12,715 nucleotides of DNA from contig JAJUJY010000127.1 of assembly GCA_029265085.1 (NCBI GenBank), positions 1 through 12,715 of the forward strand, written 5' to 3'. Every line of letters starts with the position of its first letter. The stretch's first letter is position 1. Below are positions 1 through 6,519 of the stretch, one piece after another. A model generated the notes under the pieces. The model made no database searches. It was not told the origin of the DNA and saw nothing but the letters and a program-made list of their open reading frames with translations. Origin of the DNA: Chloroflexota bacterium. Its GTDB lineage: Bacteria; Chloroflexota; Anaerolineae; Anaerolineales; Anaerolineaceae. Position numbers and translations under genes: made by a program.

Positions 1-1265
1 AGTTTAACCGGCTGCGGCCAGGCCACGGAAGGCAAATATTCGAGTGTAACTTTCACACCCAAAATCGTCTGCCAGCGCATTTGCAGGTAATCCCAGCGGG
101 CACGCGTAGTTCTATTATCCGGTACCTGGATGGTCACATCCGGGAAACCATCTCCCCCTGCATATCCGGCAGCAGCCAGGTATGCTTGTGCCGCTGAATC
201 ATTTGAAGGAATTCCCACTCCGGCGGTTGGATCAACTGCCCCAAAAACTGAAGGAGCAATAAAGGTTTGCCTGGCGATGCCGTTCCCTGCCAAAACTATG
301 TCAATCAATCCCTGGCGGTCAATCGCGGCGATAAAGGCCTTGCGTACATCCGGATTGTTGAATGGTGCCGAATCCGTATTAAACTGCAATGCAAAGGTGC
401 AGTTGCTCTCAACCTCAACCGTTTCACCCTGGTAATACAGATCACTCTCCACAATTGCCAGTTTATCCTGTGGAACCAAGATTGTGTCAAGCAGGCCTTG
501 ATAATAAGCACTCCATTGGGTGTCAGCATCCATATCAAAGCGGATATTAACCGACGGTATCAGAGGAGCAGCGCCAAAATACTGGTCATTGGCAACCAGC
601 GTCATGGAAACGCCCTTCTCCCAGGCTGATATTTTATACGGTCCGCTGCTGACAATAATGCCCGGTTCTGTCCAGTCGGCTTCATGATCCGGAAATAAAT
701 GAGACGGCTGCGGGTATGCAATGGACAGGGTAAGAATACGCTCAAAAAGCACATTCGGTGACGCGAGTTGAATCCGCAATTGCGTAGGGCTGTCCACATA
801 AATCCCTACCTGGTCAGCAGTCGTATTCCCATCCCGGAACGATTCCGCATTCACAATTCCCATCAACAGATTGTTATAGGCTGCATCCGTTGAAGCAATC
901 GATCGAATCAAACCATTCCAGGCATCTTCCGCGGTCAAATCATCCCCATCGCTCCATTTCAAGCCTGAACGCAAGGTGAGGGTTATTTCGGTCGCTTCAA
1001 GGTTCCAACTCCAACTCTCTGCTAATCCTGGTTCCACCGCAGCTGTTTCCTGGTTGATGCTTAAAAGCCCGGTAAATATTTCACTGGTAATTTGTGCTTC
1101 ATCCACAAATTGAACATAGGTTGGGGAAATGCTCTCAATATATCCCACAGTAACATTCAAGGTCGTCCCCGCAGACTCTGCAAATACCGGTCGAACCGAT
1201 AAAAGCGGAGCTGACAGAATCGAAACAAGCAGCAAGCAAACCATCAATCGTTTCGCAGCGGTCAT
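1..1265 (-). CDS. Family 5 extracellular solute-binding protein (oligopeptide/nickel-type ABC transporter), C-terminus off the window
   Basis: Translating the minus strand from the ATG at 1265 gives 421 codons with no stop, running off the left edge. Residues 1-29 form a signal peptide: K5-R6, a hydrophobic core, then a signal peptidase I type site after V27-F28-A29. The rest reads like the SBP_bac_5 (OppA/DppA) family: 'EIFTGLL' near residue 62, 'EPGLAESW' near 78, 'TLRSGLKWSDG' near 96, and 'RKAFIAAIDRQ' in the second half. Such proteins bind peptides, nickel chelates or some oligosaccharides outside the membrane and deliver them to two permeases and two ATPases. None of these partners is in view; they may lie to the left. 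The start is fixed by AAGGAGG five bases upstream. The family is secure, the ligand unknown. Confidence 0.93.
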   Translation of the reverse strand, partial: MTAAKRLMVCLLLVSILSAPLLSVRPVFAESAGTTLNVTVGYIESISPTYVQFVDEAQITSEIFTGLLSINQETAAVEPGLAESWSWNLEATEITLTLRSGLKWSDGDDLTAEDAWNGLIRSIASTDAAYNNLLMGIVNAESFRDGNTTADQVGIYVDSPTQLRIQLASPNVLFERILTLSIAYPQPSHLFPDHEADWTEPGIIVSSGPYKISAWEKGVSMTLVANDQYFGAAPLIPSVNIRFDMDADTQWSAYYQGLLDTILVPQDKLAIVESDLYYQGETVEVESNCTFALQFNTDSAPFNNPDVRKAFIAAIDRQGLIDIVLAGNGIARQTFIAPSVFGAVDPTAGVGIPSNDSAAQAYLAAAGYAGGDGFPDVTIQVPDNRTTRARWDYLQMRWQTILGVKVTLEYLPSVAWPQPVK

Positions 1266-1270
1266 GTCAT

Positions 1271-1277
1271 CCTCCTT
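1271..1277 (-). promoter_or_regulatory. Ribosome binding site of the solute-binding protein gene
   Basis: The minus strand reads AAGGAGG here, a full Shine-Dalgarno sequence five bases before the ATG at 1265. A second ATG at 1270-1268 directly abuts it, but that one is followed by a stop after two codons (ATG ACA TGA). The 1265 ATG is therefore the start. Confidence 0.85.
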
Positions 1278-1313
1278 GATAAATGCAAACGATCCTTAAA
1301 ATTTGATGCTCAA

Positions 1314-1348
1314 ATAACCTCGTCGTATGTACCATAAGACGAGGTTAT
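1314..1348. promoter_or_regulatory. Perfect 11-bp inverted repeat in the leader of the solute-binding protein gene (operator or leader hairpin)
   Basis: ATAACCTCGTC at 1314-1324 is exactly complementary to GACGAGGTTAT at 1338-1348, with 13 bases between the arms. It lies 49-83 bases upstream of the ATG at 1265. No T-run follows on either strand, so it is not a typical terminator. On the minus strand a TATAAC box (1349-1344) overlaps the promoter-distal arm, which would place the repeat over a -10 element and start site. I could not find a convincing -35 for this box. The symmetric arms suit a dimeric regulator, but a folded leader RNA is equally possible. Confidence 0.55.
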
Positions 1349-1408
1349 ACCCGCAATTATTAAATTTTGGCCGTTACGATATTACAGGCCAGTCAACATA
1401 AATATGGA

Positions 1409-1531
1409 AAATTGGTTTGAAAAAGTAATCGTTATTACCCCAATAAAACAGAAAACAAATAAATCAGTTCACTACGATAGATAGAAATAAGAAAACGGGA
1501 ATAAAAATGGTTATTTTTCACAAACCAATTT
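1409..1531. repeat. Distant perfect inverted repeat, 11-bp arms
   Basis: AAATTGGTTTG at 1409-1419 and its exact reverse complement CAAACCAATTT at 1521-1531 are separated by 101 bases. The arms could be two copies of one binding site in opposite orientation. The base composition is AT-rich, so coincidence is possible. Confidence 0.35.
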
Positions 1532-1584
1532 AGGTTATAAACCTCCTGATTTTTTCTGTCAAGAGGATTAATTAATAAATGTTT

Positions 1585-1613
1585 TTGAAATTTCATTGCG
1601 TCAAGAATATACC
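1585..1613 (+). promoter_or_regulatory. Candidate sigma-70-type promoter for the YhfC-type gene
   Basis: TTGAAA at 1585-1590 is followed after exactly 17 bases by TATACC at 1608-1613. Transcription would begin near 1620, giving a leader of about 110 bases before the GTG at 1731. The -10 box is imperfect, so this is a candidate only. Confidence 0.3.
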
Positions 1614-1714
1614 CTATCTACCTGGCCAGGTTTGATTTATCCACCAGCACACAGCGGATTCATTCCACCAGCCAGGGCGTATTTCAACATGCTCAGGTAC
1701 AATCAAATATATTT

Positions 1715-1723
1715 GGAAAGGAG
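1715..1723 (+). promoter_or_regulatory. Ribosome binding site that fixes a GTG start
   Basis: GGAAAGGAG ends seven bases before the GTG at 1731. It is by far the best ribosome binding site in front of this reading frame. The frame is open further upstream (TTG at 1596, ATG at 1689), but those starts lack a comparable site, and the extra residues do not resemble a membrane protein N-terminus. Confidence 0.75.
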
Positions 1724-1730
1724 TAATTTC

Positions 1731-2534
1731 GTGATTAGCAACACCTCTATTCTCTTTATGATCATCAGTCTGATTATTGCCTGGGGTTTACCGCTCGGAT
1801 TAACCATTTTTCTTTGGGTTAAACAACGAATTTCTCTTCTGGCGGTGCTTGTAGGCGCGCTGGTCTTTTTTGTTTTTCAAGGATTAATTCGCATCCCGAT
1901 TTTACAAACCATATCAACCATGCCGTGGTACATCGTAATGAGTTCGAATCCCTGGCTGCTGGGTTTCTTCCTGGCGATTACGGCCGGATTATTTGAAGAA
2001 ACTGGCCGCTGGCTGGCCTTTCGCTTCTTGCTGCGTAATAAATTGGAACTGAAAAACGGTCTGGCGCTTGGGGTAGGTCATGGTGGATTTGAAGCCATTT
2101 TCCTGGTCGGGTTAGCATATATTAATAATCTGGTGTACAGCCTCACCATTAATAATGGAACTTTTGATACAACCATCGGTCCTGCACTGGGCGGCTATGC
2201 CGAACAGATCAAAAACCTGCTGATAGGTACCCCTTCTTATCTTTTCCTGATGGGTGGCTTAGAACGTGCCATGACGATTGCGATTCAAATCGCACTGACT
2301 TTGGTGGTTTACTTCTCCGTGCGTTACCGCAAACCGGCACTGTACTGGTTGGCTGTGGCACTGCACTTCCTTCTGGACTTTCCTGCGGTTGTTCTGCCAT
2401 CCCTGGGATTGGGCATCTGGTTCATCGAAGGTTTTGTGCTGGTCTGCGCTGCTGCCAGCCTGTGGTTCATCTTCGCCTCTAAAAAATTTGACATAAAACT
2501 TGCCGCACAAGAAGCACCTGCTGTTCAAGCTTGA
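1731..2534 (+). CDS. YhfC-family intramembrane metalloprotease-like protein
   Basis: This is a 267-residue, very hydrophobic protein with about seven or eight membrane segments, starting at GTG 1731. It resembles the YhfC family (DUF2324), distant relatives of the CAAX/bacteriocin-processing (CPBP) membrane proteases. The conserved positions are visible: E89-E90-x-x-R93 at the end of one helix (FEETGRW), H117 in GVGHGGFEA with E121, E178-R179 in GGLERA, and H212 with D216 in LHFLLDF. In CPBP-type enzymes such Glu and His residues form the active site within the membrane; a role in cleaving membrane peptides is inferred and no substrate is known. The C-terminal tail after K251 is polar and probably cytoplasmic. 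The gene stands alone, divergent from the solute-binding gene and closed by a terminator 17 bases after its stop. Confidence 0.85.
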   Translation: MISNTSILFMIISLIIAWGLPLGLTIFLWVKQRISLLAVLVGALVFFVFQGLIRIPILQTISTMPWYIVMSSNPWLLGFFLAITAGLFEETGRWLAFRFLLRNKLELKNGLALGVGHGGFEAIFLVGLAYINNLVYSLTINNGTFDTTIGPALGGYAEQIKNLLIGTPSYLFLMGGLERAMTIAIQIALTLVVYFSVRYRKPALYWLAVALHFLLDFPAVVLPSLGLGIWFIEGFVLVCAAASLWFIFASKKFDIKLAAQEAPAVQA

Positions 2535-2551
2535 CTTCTCAAGAAATAAGC

Positions 2552-2580
2552 AAAAAGGTGGCCAGGGGGACCACCTTTTT
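2552..2580 (+). terminator. Intrinsic terminator after the YhfC-type gene
   Basis: AAAAAGGTGG at 2552-2561 pairs perfectly with CCACCTTTTT at 2571-2580 around a nine-base loop. This gives a 10-bp stem that includes the T-run. It begins 17 bases after the stop codon. Because the stem is A-rich on one side and T-rich on the other, it could also stop transcripts arriving leftward from the SDR gene. Confidence 0.88.
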
Positions 2581-2644
2581 AAATTCCCGTCCTCAAAATG
2601 CAATTCTGCTCTTCAATAAACGATCCGGTTAAGCTACCTAACTT

Positions 2645-2686
2645 ACTCGTCACTCTCCACTCACTACTTCTCGCTTTCTACTCTTC
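2645..2686. repeat. Degenerate heptamer tandem repeat, pyrimidine-rich on the plus strand
   Basis: Six consecutive seven-base units can be read in register: ACTCGTC, ACTCTCC, ACTCACT, ACTTCTC, GCTTTCT and ACTCTTC. Four begin with ACTC. On the minus strand they are purine-rich (GAGT-type). The array overlaps the last codons and the TAG stop (2680-2678) of the leftward SDR gene. It resembles the short tandemly repeated heptamers known from some other bacterial genomes, but it is degenerate. Confidence 0.45.
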
Positions 2687-3487
2687 CGCCCCCATGCTGC
2701 GGCGCACCCGGCTCCACCTGCGCCAGATAAAGACCGCAGACCAGGTCGGCGGCAGCATGGTTCCCAACCGGCTCAGGAAAGCATTGATCCCCCCAGGGAT
2801 ATACACTGCCCGTCCTGCCAACAGCCTTCGCAGAGAGCCAGCCGCCACACGGCCAACATTGGTGGTTGTCAACTGCCCAATCACCCCCTGGGCTTCAATC
2901 CGGCTGCGAGACGCAGCATGGGTCGGCAAGCCAGCCGGGCACAGGCATAACACATTTCCACCCGCCCCGCGCAGCTCCTGGCGCAATGCCATCCCGAACT
3001 GCATTAAGAATCTTTTAGAAGCAGCATAAACCGCTTTGGTTGGCATGGGGTAAAATCCGGCCAGGCTGCTCACCAGCACAATCCGCGGCGGCTGCACCGG
3101 GTCACGGTACCGCAAAAATTGATTACACATCTCCACGGCTGCTTCCATATTTAAGCGCATCAAGAAGCGCAGTTCATCTACCGTGCGGTATGCAAACAGC
3201 CCCTCGTATTCAATCCCTGCAACATTAATTAAAGTATGCGCGCGCACCTGCGCAGACCGGTAAGCAGACCATAGGGCATCCCGCGCAGAAGAATCCGAAA
3301 GATCGCAGGCATCCGTCCGAACCTGCACACCAAATTCGCGCCGCAACCCTTCCGCCAGAGGCTGCATCCCCTCTGCGCGGATATCTACCAGGCAAAGATT
3401 CCATCCGCGTGAAGCGCATTCCGCGGCAAAAGCCTTGCCCAAACCGCCCGCAGCTGCCGTGATAATAACGCAATTTTCCATACCCAT
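2678..3487 (-). CDS. SDR-family NAD(P)-dependent oxidoreductase
   Basis: A 269-residue classical short-chain dehydrogenase with a Rossmann fold. Visible landmarks are the glycine motif T10-A-A-A-G-G-L-G17, acidic D35 after the second strand (LVDIR, suggesting NAD(H)), N88-V-A-G91, and the catalytic set N113, S140/S141, Y154 and K158 (YAASK). Two departures from the usual pattern are Ala11 in place of the first glycine of TGxxxGxG and Val in NNAG. After about residue 230 the C-terminus is basic and partly hydrophobic (W-rich, many Arg), which may contact the membrane. The substrate cannot be read from the sequence; distant relatives act on ketosteroids, lipids and sugars. ATG 3487 is taken as the start; ATG 3481 is a close alternative and neither has a strong ribosome binding site. 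The gene is divergent from another SDR gene 66 bp away. Confidence 0.9.
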   Translation of the reverse strand: MGMENCVIITAAAGGLGKAFAAECASRGWNLCLVDIRAEGMQPLAEGLRREFGVQVRTDACDLSDSSARDALWSAYRSAQVRAHTLINVAGIEYEGLFAYRTVDELRFLMRLNMEAAVEMCNQFLRYRDPVQPPRIVLVSSLAGFYPMPTKAVYAASKRFLMQFGMALRQELRGAGGNVLCLCPAGLPTHAASRSRIEAQGVIGQLTTTNVGRVAAGSLRRLLAGRAVYIPGGINAFLSRLGTMLPPTWSAVFIWRRWSRVRRSMGAEE

Positions 3488-3553
3488 GTACTCACATAAA
3501 AGAATGATCTAATTATACCGGACGCCACTTCATTGGCCTGTATAATTGATTTT
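3488..3553. promoter_or_regulatory. Divergent promoter region between the two SDR genes
   Basis: The 66-bp gap holds a perfect TATAAT box on each strand: 3517-3512 for the leftward gene and 3541-3546 for the rightward gene. Their spacing predicts start sites near 3505 (leftward) and near 3553 (rightward). The rightward start would coincide with the ATG at 3554, giving a leaderless mRNA, which agrees with the lack of a ribosome binding site. No good -35 hexamer is visible for either box, so transcription may need an activator or another sigma factor. Confidence 0.5.
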
Positions 3554-4447
3554 ATGAATGCACCTGCTCTCCCTCTCCAGGAAAAAACCATCCTGATCAC
3601 CGGCGCAACCTCCGGGATTGGGTATGCCGCTGCCCAGGCTTTAAGCGCCATGGGCGCCGCCATCATCGGTGTCGGGCGCGACCCAGCCCGCTGCCAGCAA
3701 GCTGCCGAATCACTCCGTGCTGCCCGCTCAGACGCACAGGTGATCTATTTGACTGCCGATCTTTCCGCTCAACGCCAGGTGCGCTCACTGGCAGAATCAG
3801 CCCTGGAGCAGATCAACACTCAATATGGTGGAAAACTGGATGGTTTGATCAACAACGCCGGTGCTGTGGCAAGCTGGTACACCGCTACCGAAGACGGCTA
3901 CGAACTGCAATTTGCCCTCAATCACCTGGCTCCCTTCCTGCTGACTCACCTGCTGATGCCTGCCCTGCAAGCCGCGCCCGCTGCGCGCATTCTGACTGTC
4001 AGTTCCCGCTCGCACCGCAATATGGTCATGGTCTGGGCAGATGTAATGCTGCGCCGCTGGTATAACCCCCTGCTGGCCTATAAACAGTCCAAGCTGGCGA
4101 ATGTTTTGTTCACCCTGGAGCTGAACCGCCGCCTGCCCGCCGCTTCTCCCATCCGTGCTTATGCCATCGATCCAGGGTTGGTCAATACCAACATCGGGTT
4201 GAAAGGCACCGGTGGAATCGTGCGCTGGGTCTGGGAAATGCGCAGCAAAGGCGGTCAAACCCCCGAACAAGGCGCATCTACCGCGGTATTTGTTGCCTCC
4301 GACCCAACGGTAGAGGGCTCGCGCGAACCCTACTGGAAAAATTCCCAGCCTCTGCCGCCCAGCCGTTACGCCCAACGCCCCGAACCCGCTGCCCGCTTAT
4401 GGGAACTATCCGAGCGGTTGTGCGGGATTCAATTTCGCATGGATTAA
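3554..4447 (+). CDS. SDR-family oxidoreductase (retinol dehydrogenase/protochlorophyllide reductase-like)
   Basis: A 297-residue SDR with all the expected motifs: T16-G-A-T-S-G-I-G23 for nucleotide binding, G41-R42-D43 after the second strand (the Arg favours NADP(H)), N100-N-A-G103, N123, S150/S151, and Y176-K-Q-S-K180 as the catalytic pair. The D207-P-G segment with N211-T-N follows. Its length and the 'NHLAPFLLTHLL' stretch match the SDR branch containing retinol dehydrogenases, WW-domain oxidoreductases and the protochlorophyllide reductase fold. The physiological substrate is unknown; lipid aldehydes or ketones are a guess. The frame is open 7 codons further upstream to a TTG at 3533, but that would overlap the TATAAT box, so ATG 3554 is preferred. 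The gene is GC-rich and converges on the GH42 gene. Confidence 0.9.
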   Translation: MNAPALPLQEKTILITGATSGIGYAAAQALSAMGAAIIGVGRDPARCQQAAESLRAARSDAQVIYLTADLSAQRQVRSLAESALEQINTQYGGKLDGLINNAGAVASWYTATEDGYELQFALNHLAPFLLTHLLMPALQAAPAARILTVSSRSHRNMVMVWADVMLRRWYNPLLAYKQSKLANVLFTLELNRRLPAASPIRAYAIDPGLVNTNIGLKGTGGIVRWVWEMRSKGGQTPEQGASTAVFVASDPTVEGSREPYWKNSQPLPPSRYAQRPEPAARLWELSERLCGIQFRMD

Positions 4448-4450
4448 ATG

Positions 4451-4487
4451 ACAGCGCGGCCGGATTGAAACCCAGCCGTGCTGTTTT
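4451..4487 (+). terminator. Probable intrinsic terminator after the rightward SDR gene
   Basis: ACAGCGCGGC at 4451-4460 pairs with GCCGTGCTGT at 4475-4484 (ten pairs, one of them G-U) around a 14-base loop, followed by TTT. It starts three bases after the stop codon. The T-run is short, so efficiency may be moderate. It sits in the 58-bp convergent gap with the end of the GH42 gene. No T-rich tail exists for the opposite direction. Confidence 0.6.
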
Positions 4488-4505
4488 CTGTGACCGTAAT
4501 CCGGT

Positions 4506-6509
4506 CTATCCTTCTAACTCGACCACCATCACACCATACGGTTCAAGTGATATCGTTCCCTGCACAGGACGTTCATCGATCAATGATAGGCCGCGTTTGC
4601 CCAACAAATCTACCTGTGCTAACCGGTTCGCATGGTTCACCAAAACCAGCGCAGAAGCACCATCCCCGCCAATCCGCAGACCGGCTTCCACATCCGGATC
4701 GGCCTGCACCAGTGGAAGAACGCCTTGTTCTGCGCAAATCTTCCCCAGCCAGCCGCGCAGCCAGGCAGGTTCTGGCAGCGTACCGGCATAATACGCCGTC
4801 CCCTCACCAAAGCGATTCCGCGTCAGCGCCGGGCTGGCCGCATAGAAATCATCTGCATAGACAGCCAAAACCTCAGCCGTGAGAGTGTGCAGCAAATCCG
4901 CCCAATGCCGGCAGATCACCGTCTCATCCCCCGCCAGCAATCGCTGCGTTTCTGCGGGTTGGAACGGCCGCCATTCTTCCACTTTAATCCCTAAAACATC
5001 TTGCAGTAGCGCTGGATACCCACCCAGCCAGATTGTTTCATTCAGGTCGGTAATGCCGCTAAAATAAGTCATCAATAAAGTGCCGCCTGCCTGAACAAAA
5101 GCTCGCAGCTTCTCCGCCTGCTGCGAGGTAAGCTGGTATAGCAGCGGCGCAATTAACACCTTGTATGGGCTGAAATCACCTTCCGGATGAACAAAATTCA
5201 CCGGGATGTTTTGCTCCGCCAACGCCTGGTGCCAGGGACGCAGTACATTCCAGGCCTCTAATTGAGCGGGTTTGGAATCAATTTCCAACGCCCAGGCATT
5301 TTCATAACTGAACAAAATACCCACCTCGGCCTGCACCCGCCGGGAAGCAATCCGGCCTAGCTGCGCAAACTCTGCACCCATCTGCTTGACTTCGGCAAAA
5401 ATACGGCTGCCGTCTGTGCCAAAATGGGGAACCATCCCGGCATGGAATTTTTCGGCACCCTTACGCGAAGCACGCCATTGGAAGAACATCACACTGGCCG
5501 CACCGCGCGCCAACGCCTGATAGCTAAAAGTACGGATGATTCCCGGTGCTTTGAGCGCATTAATTGCACGCCAGTTCACCTGGCTGGTGGTCTGTTCTAC
5601 CAGCAGATACGGCTTGCCGTCGCCCCAACTGCGGGTCATATCATGCCATAACGCGCCTTCCTTCCAGGCCTGCAGCCCGGTGGATGGATCGATATACAGA
5701 TCCAATGCCGTCACGTCCTGGTATTTCGCCCATTCAAAACCATCCAGTTCTTTTAACCCAAACACCGCATTGGTAAAAAGCGGTTGATTGGCTCCGTTTG
5801 CACGAATTGCGGTGGTTTCTGCCTGGTATATTTTTAGAATGGAATGGTTGATAAACCGGCGGTAATCCAATACCTGTGCCGGGTTCCGAAACGCCGTGTT
5901 GCGGTGCGGCAGCTCAATCTCTTCCCAATCGCTAACCCCCAGCGACCAGAAAGCAGTCCCCCAGGCATCATTCAGTGCATCCAGGGTTTCATAGCGTGCC
6001 TGGAGCCATTCACGGAATGCTGCTGTACAGACCGGACAGAAACAATCATGAACGTGGCAGCCGTACTCATTATTCACATGCCACATGATCACAGCGGGAT
6101 GGTTAGCATAGCGGCGGGCCATCACCCCTGCCATTCGGGCAGCGGCCTGAAGGTACGCCGTACTGTTAGGGCAGTAGGTCTGGCGCGAACCCGGCTTATA
6201 AGGCAGGCCATCCTCCGCCACGGGCCAGCTTTCAGGGTGTTGTTGCGAAAACCAGGGCGGCGGCGAGGCGGTCGCAGTTGCTAACGCCACCTGAATTCCA
6301 TTCTCAAGCAGCAAATCCAACACACGGTCCAACCAATCAAACTGGTATTGGCCGGGCTTGGGCTCCAGCTTTGCCCAGCTAAAAATGCCCAGTGAAACCA
6401 GGTTCACCCCTGCCTCGCGCATTAAGCGCATATCCTCCAACCAGACAGATTCCGGCCACTGCTCTGGATTGTAATCTCCGCCGAAATAAATTTTCTCTAA
6501 GTTCACCAT
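4506..6509 (-). CDS. Beta-galactosidase, glycoside hydrolase family 42
   Basis: A 667-residue enzyme of usual GH42 length. It hydrolyses terminal beta-galactosides, typically short galacto-oligosaccharides. The start matches the family closely (YFGGDYNPEQWP). The (beta/alpha)8 barrel carries the acid/base E148 in N147-E148 (HVNNEYG) and the predicted nucleophile E305 in YLLVEQTTSQVNW. Cysteines C113, C156, C158 and C161 match the four-cysteine zinc site known from Thermus A4 beta-galactosidase. The trimerisation domain follows (from about residue 390), and a small C-terminal beta domain ends at VVELEG. There is no signal peptide, so the enzyme is cytoplasmic. The ATG lies 10 bp after the GH35 stop with GGTGG in the gap, so it is the last gene of the operon. 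It is GC-richer than the permease genes upstream. Family assignment is firm. Confidence 0.95.
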   Translation of the reverse strand: MVNLEKIYFGGDYNPEQWPESVWLEDMRLMREAGVNLVSLGIFSWAKLEPKPGQYQFDWLDRVLDLLLENGIQVALATATASPPPWFSQQHPESWPVAEDGLPYKPGSRQTYCPNSTAYLQAAARMAGVMARRYANHPAVIMWHVNNEYGCHVHDCFCPVCTAAFREWLQARYETLDALNDAWGTAFWSLGVSDWEEIELPHRNTAFRNPAQVLDYRRFINHSILKIYQAETTAIRANGANQPLFTNAVFGLKELDGFEWAKYQDVTALDLYIDPSTGLQAWKEGALWHDMTRSWGDGKPYLLVEQTTSQVNWRAINALKAPGIIRTFSYQALARGAASVMFFQWRASRKGAEKFHAGMVPHFGTDGSRIFAEVKQMGAEFAQLGRIASRRVQAEVGILFSYENAWALEIDSKPAQLEAWNVLRPWHQALAEQNIPVNFVHPEGDFSPYKVLIAPLLYQLTSQQAEKLRAFVQAGGTLLMTYFSGITDLNETIWLGGYPALLQDVLGIKVEEWRPFQPAETQRLLAGDETVICRHWADLLHTLTAEVLAVYADDFYAASPALTRNRFGEGTAYYAGTLPEPAWLRGWLGKICAEQGVLPLVQADPDVEAGLRIGGDGASALVLVNHANRLAQVDLLGKRGLSLIDERPVQGTISLEPYGVMVVELEG

Positions 6510-6519
6510 AAAACCACCA

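Larger units (their letters stand above)
1278..1714. other. AT-rich intergenic region between divergent genes
   Basis: No coding sequence is supported here. Besides the 1314-1348 repeat it contains a widely spaced inverted repeat (1409-1419 and 1521-1531), a small all-AT hairpin (AAAAAT at 1503-1508, GGTT loop, ATTTTT at 1513-1518) and a short palindrome AGGTT-ATA-AACCT at 1532-1544. This is the shared upstream region of the leftward solute-binding gene and the rightward membrane protein gene, so their promoters should lie here. Confidence 0.6.

Noticed and set aside
130..799. Open frames on both strands in the first 800 bases
   Set aside because: They are shadows of the truncated solute-binding protein gene, whose minus-strand frame is open from 1265 to the window edge.
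1268..1270. Alternative ATG for the solute-binding protein gene
   Set aside because: It reads ATG-ACA-TGA and stops at once, and it directly abuts the Shine-Dalgarno sequence.
1532..1555. Possible terminator: palindrome AGGTT-ATA-AACCT followed by a T-run at 1550-1555
   Set aside because: The stem is only five pairs with a three-base loop, is separated from the T-run, and no plus-strand gene lies upstream to terminate.
1596..1730. N-terminal extension of the YhfC-type protein from the TTG at 1596
   Set aside because: No ribosome binding site at the TTG, non-membrane composition, overlap with a candidate promoter, and a much better site in front of GTG 1731.
2598..3029. 143-codon plus-strand frame opposite the end of the leftward SDR gene
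   Set aside because: It overlaps the heptamer repeat and the SDR coding sequence; no ribosome binding site or domain.
3797..4375. 192-codon minus-strand frame inside the rightward SDR gene
   Set aside because: It is fully antisense to a protein with all SDR motifs; its translation has low complexity and no known motif.
4492..4506. Small hairpin GACCG-TAATC-CGGTC at the end of the GH42 gene as its terminator
   Set aside because: The stem is only five pairs, touches the stop codon and has no T-run in the direction of transcription.
4399..6284. Several plus-strand open frames (for example 4399-4791, 4478-4882 and 5844-6284) opposite the GH42 gene
   Set aside because: They lie antisense to a clear enzyme gene, have no recognisable domains or ribosome binding sites, and are explained by the GC-rich codon pattern of the real gene.
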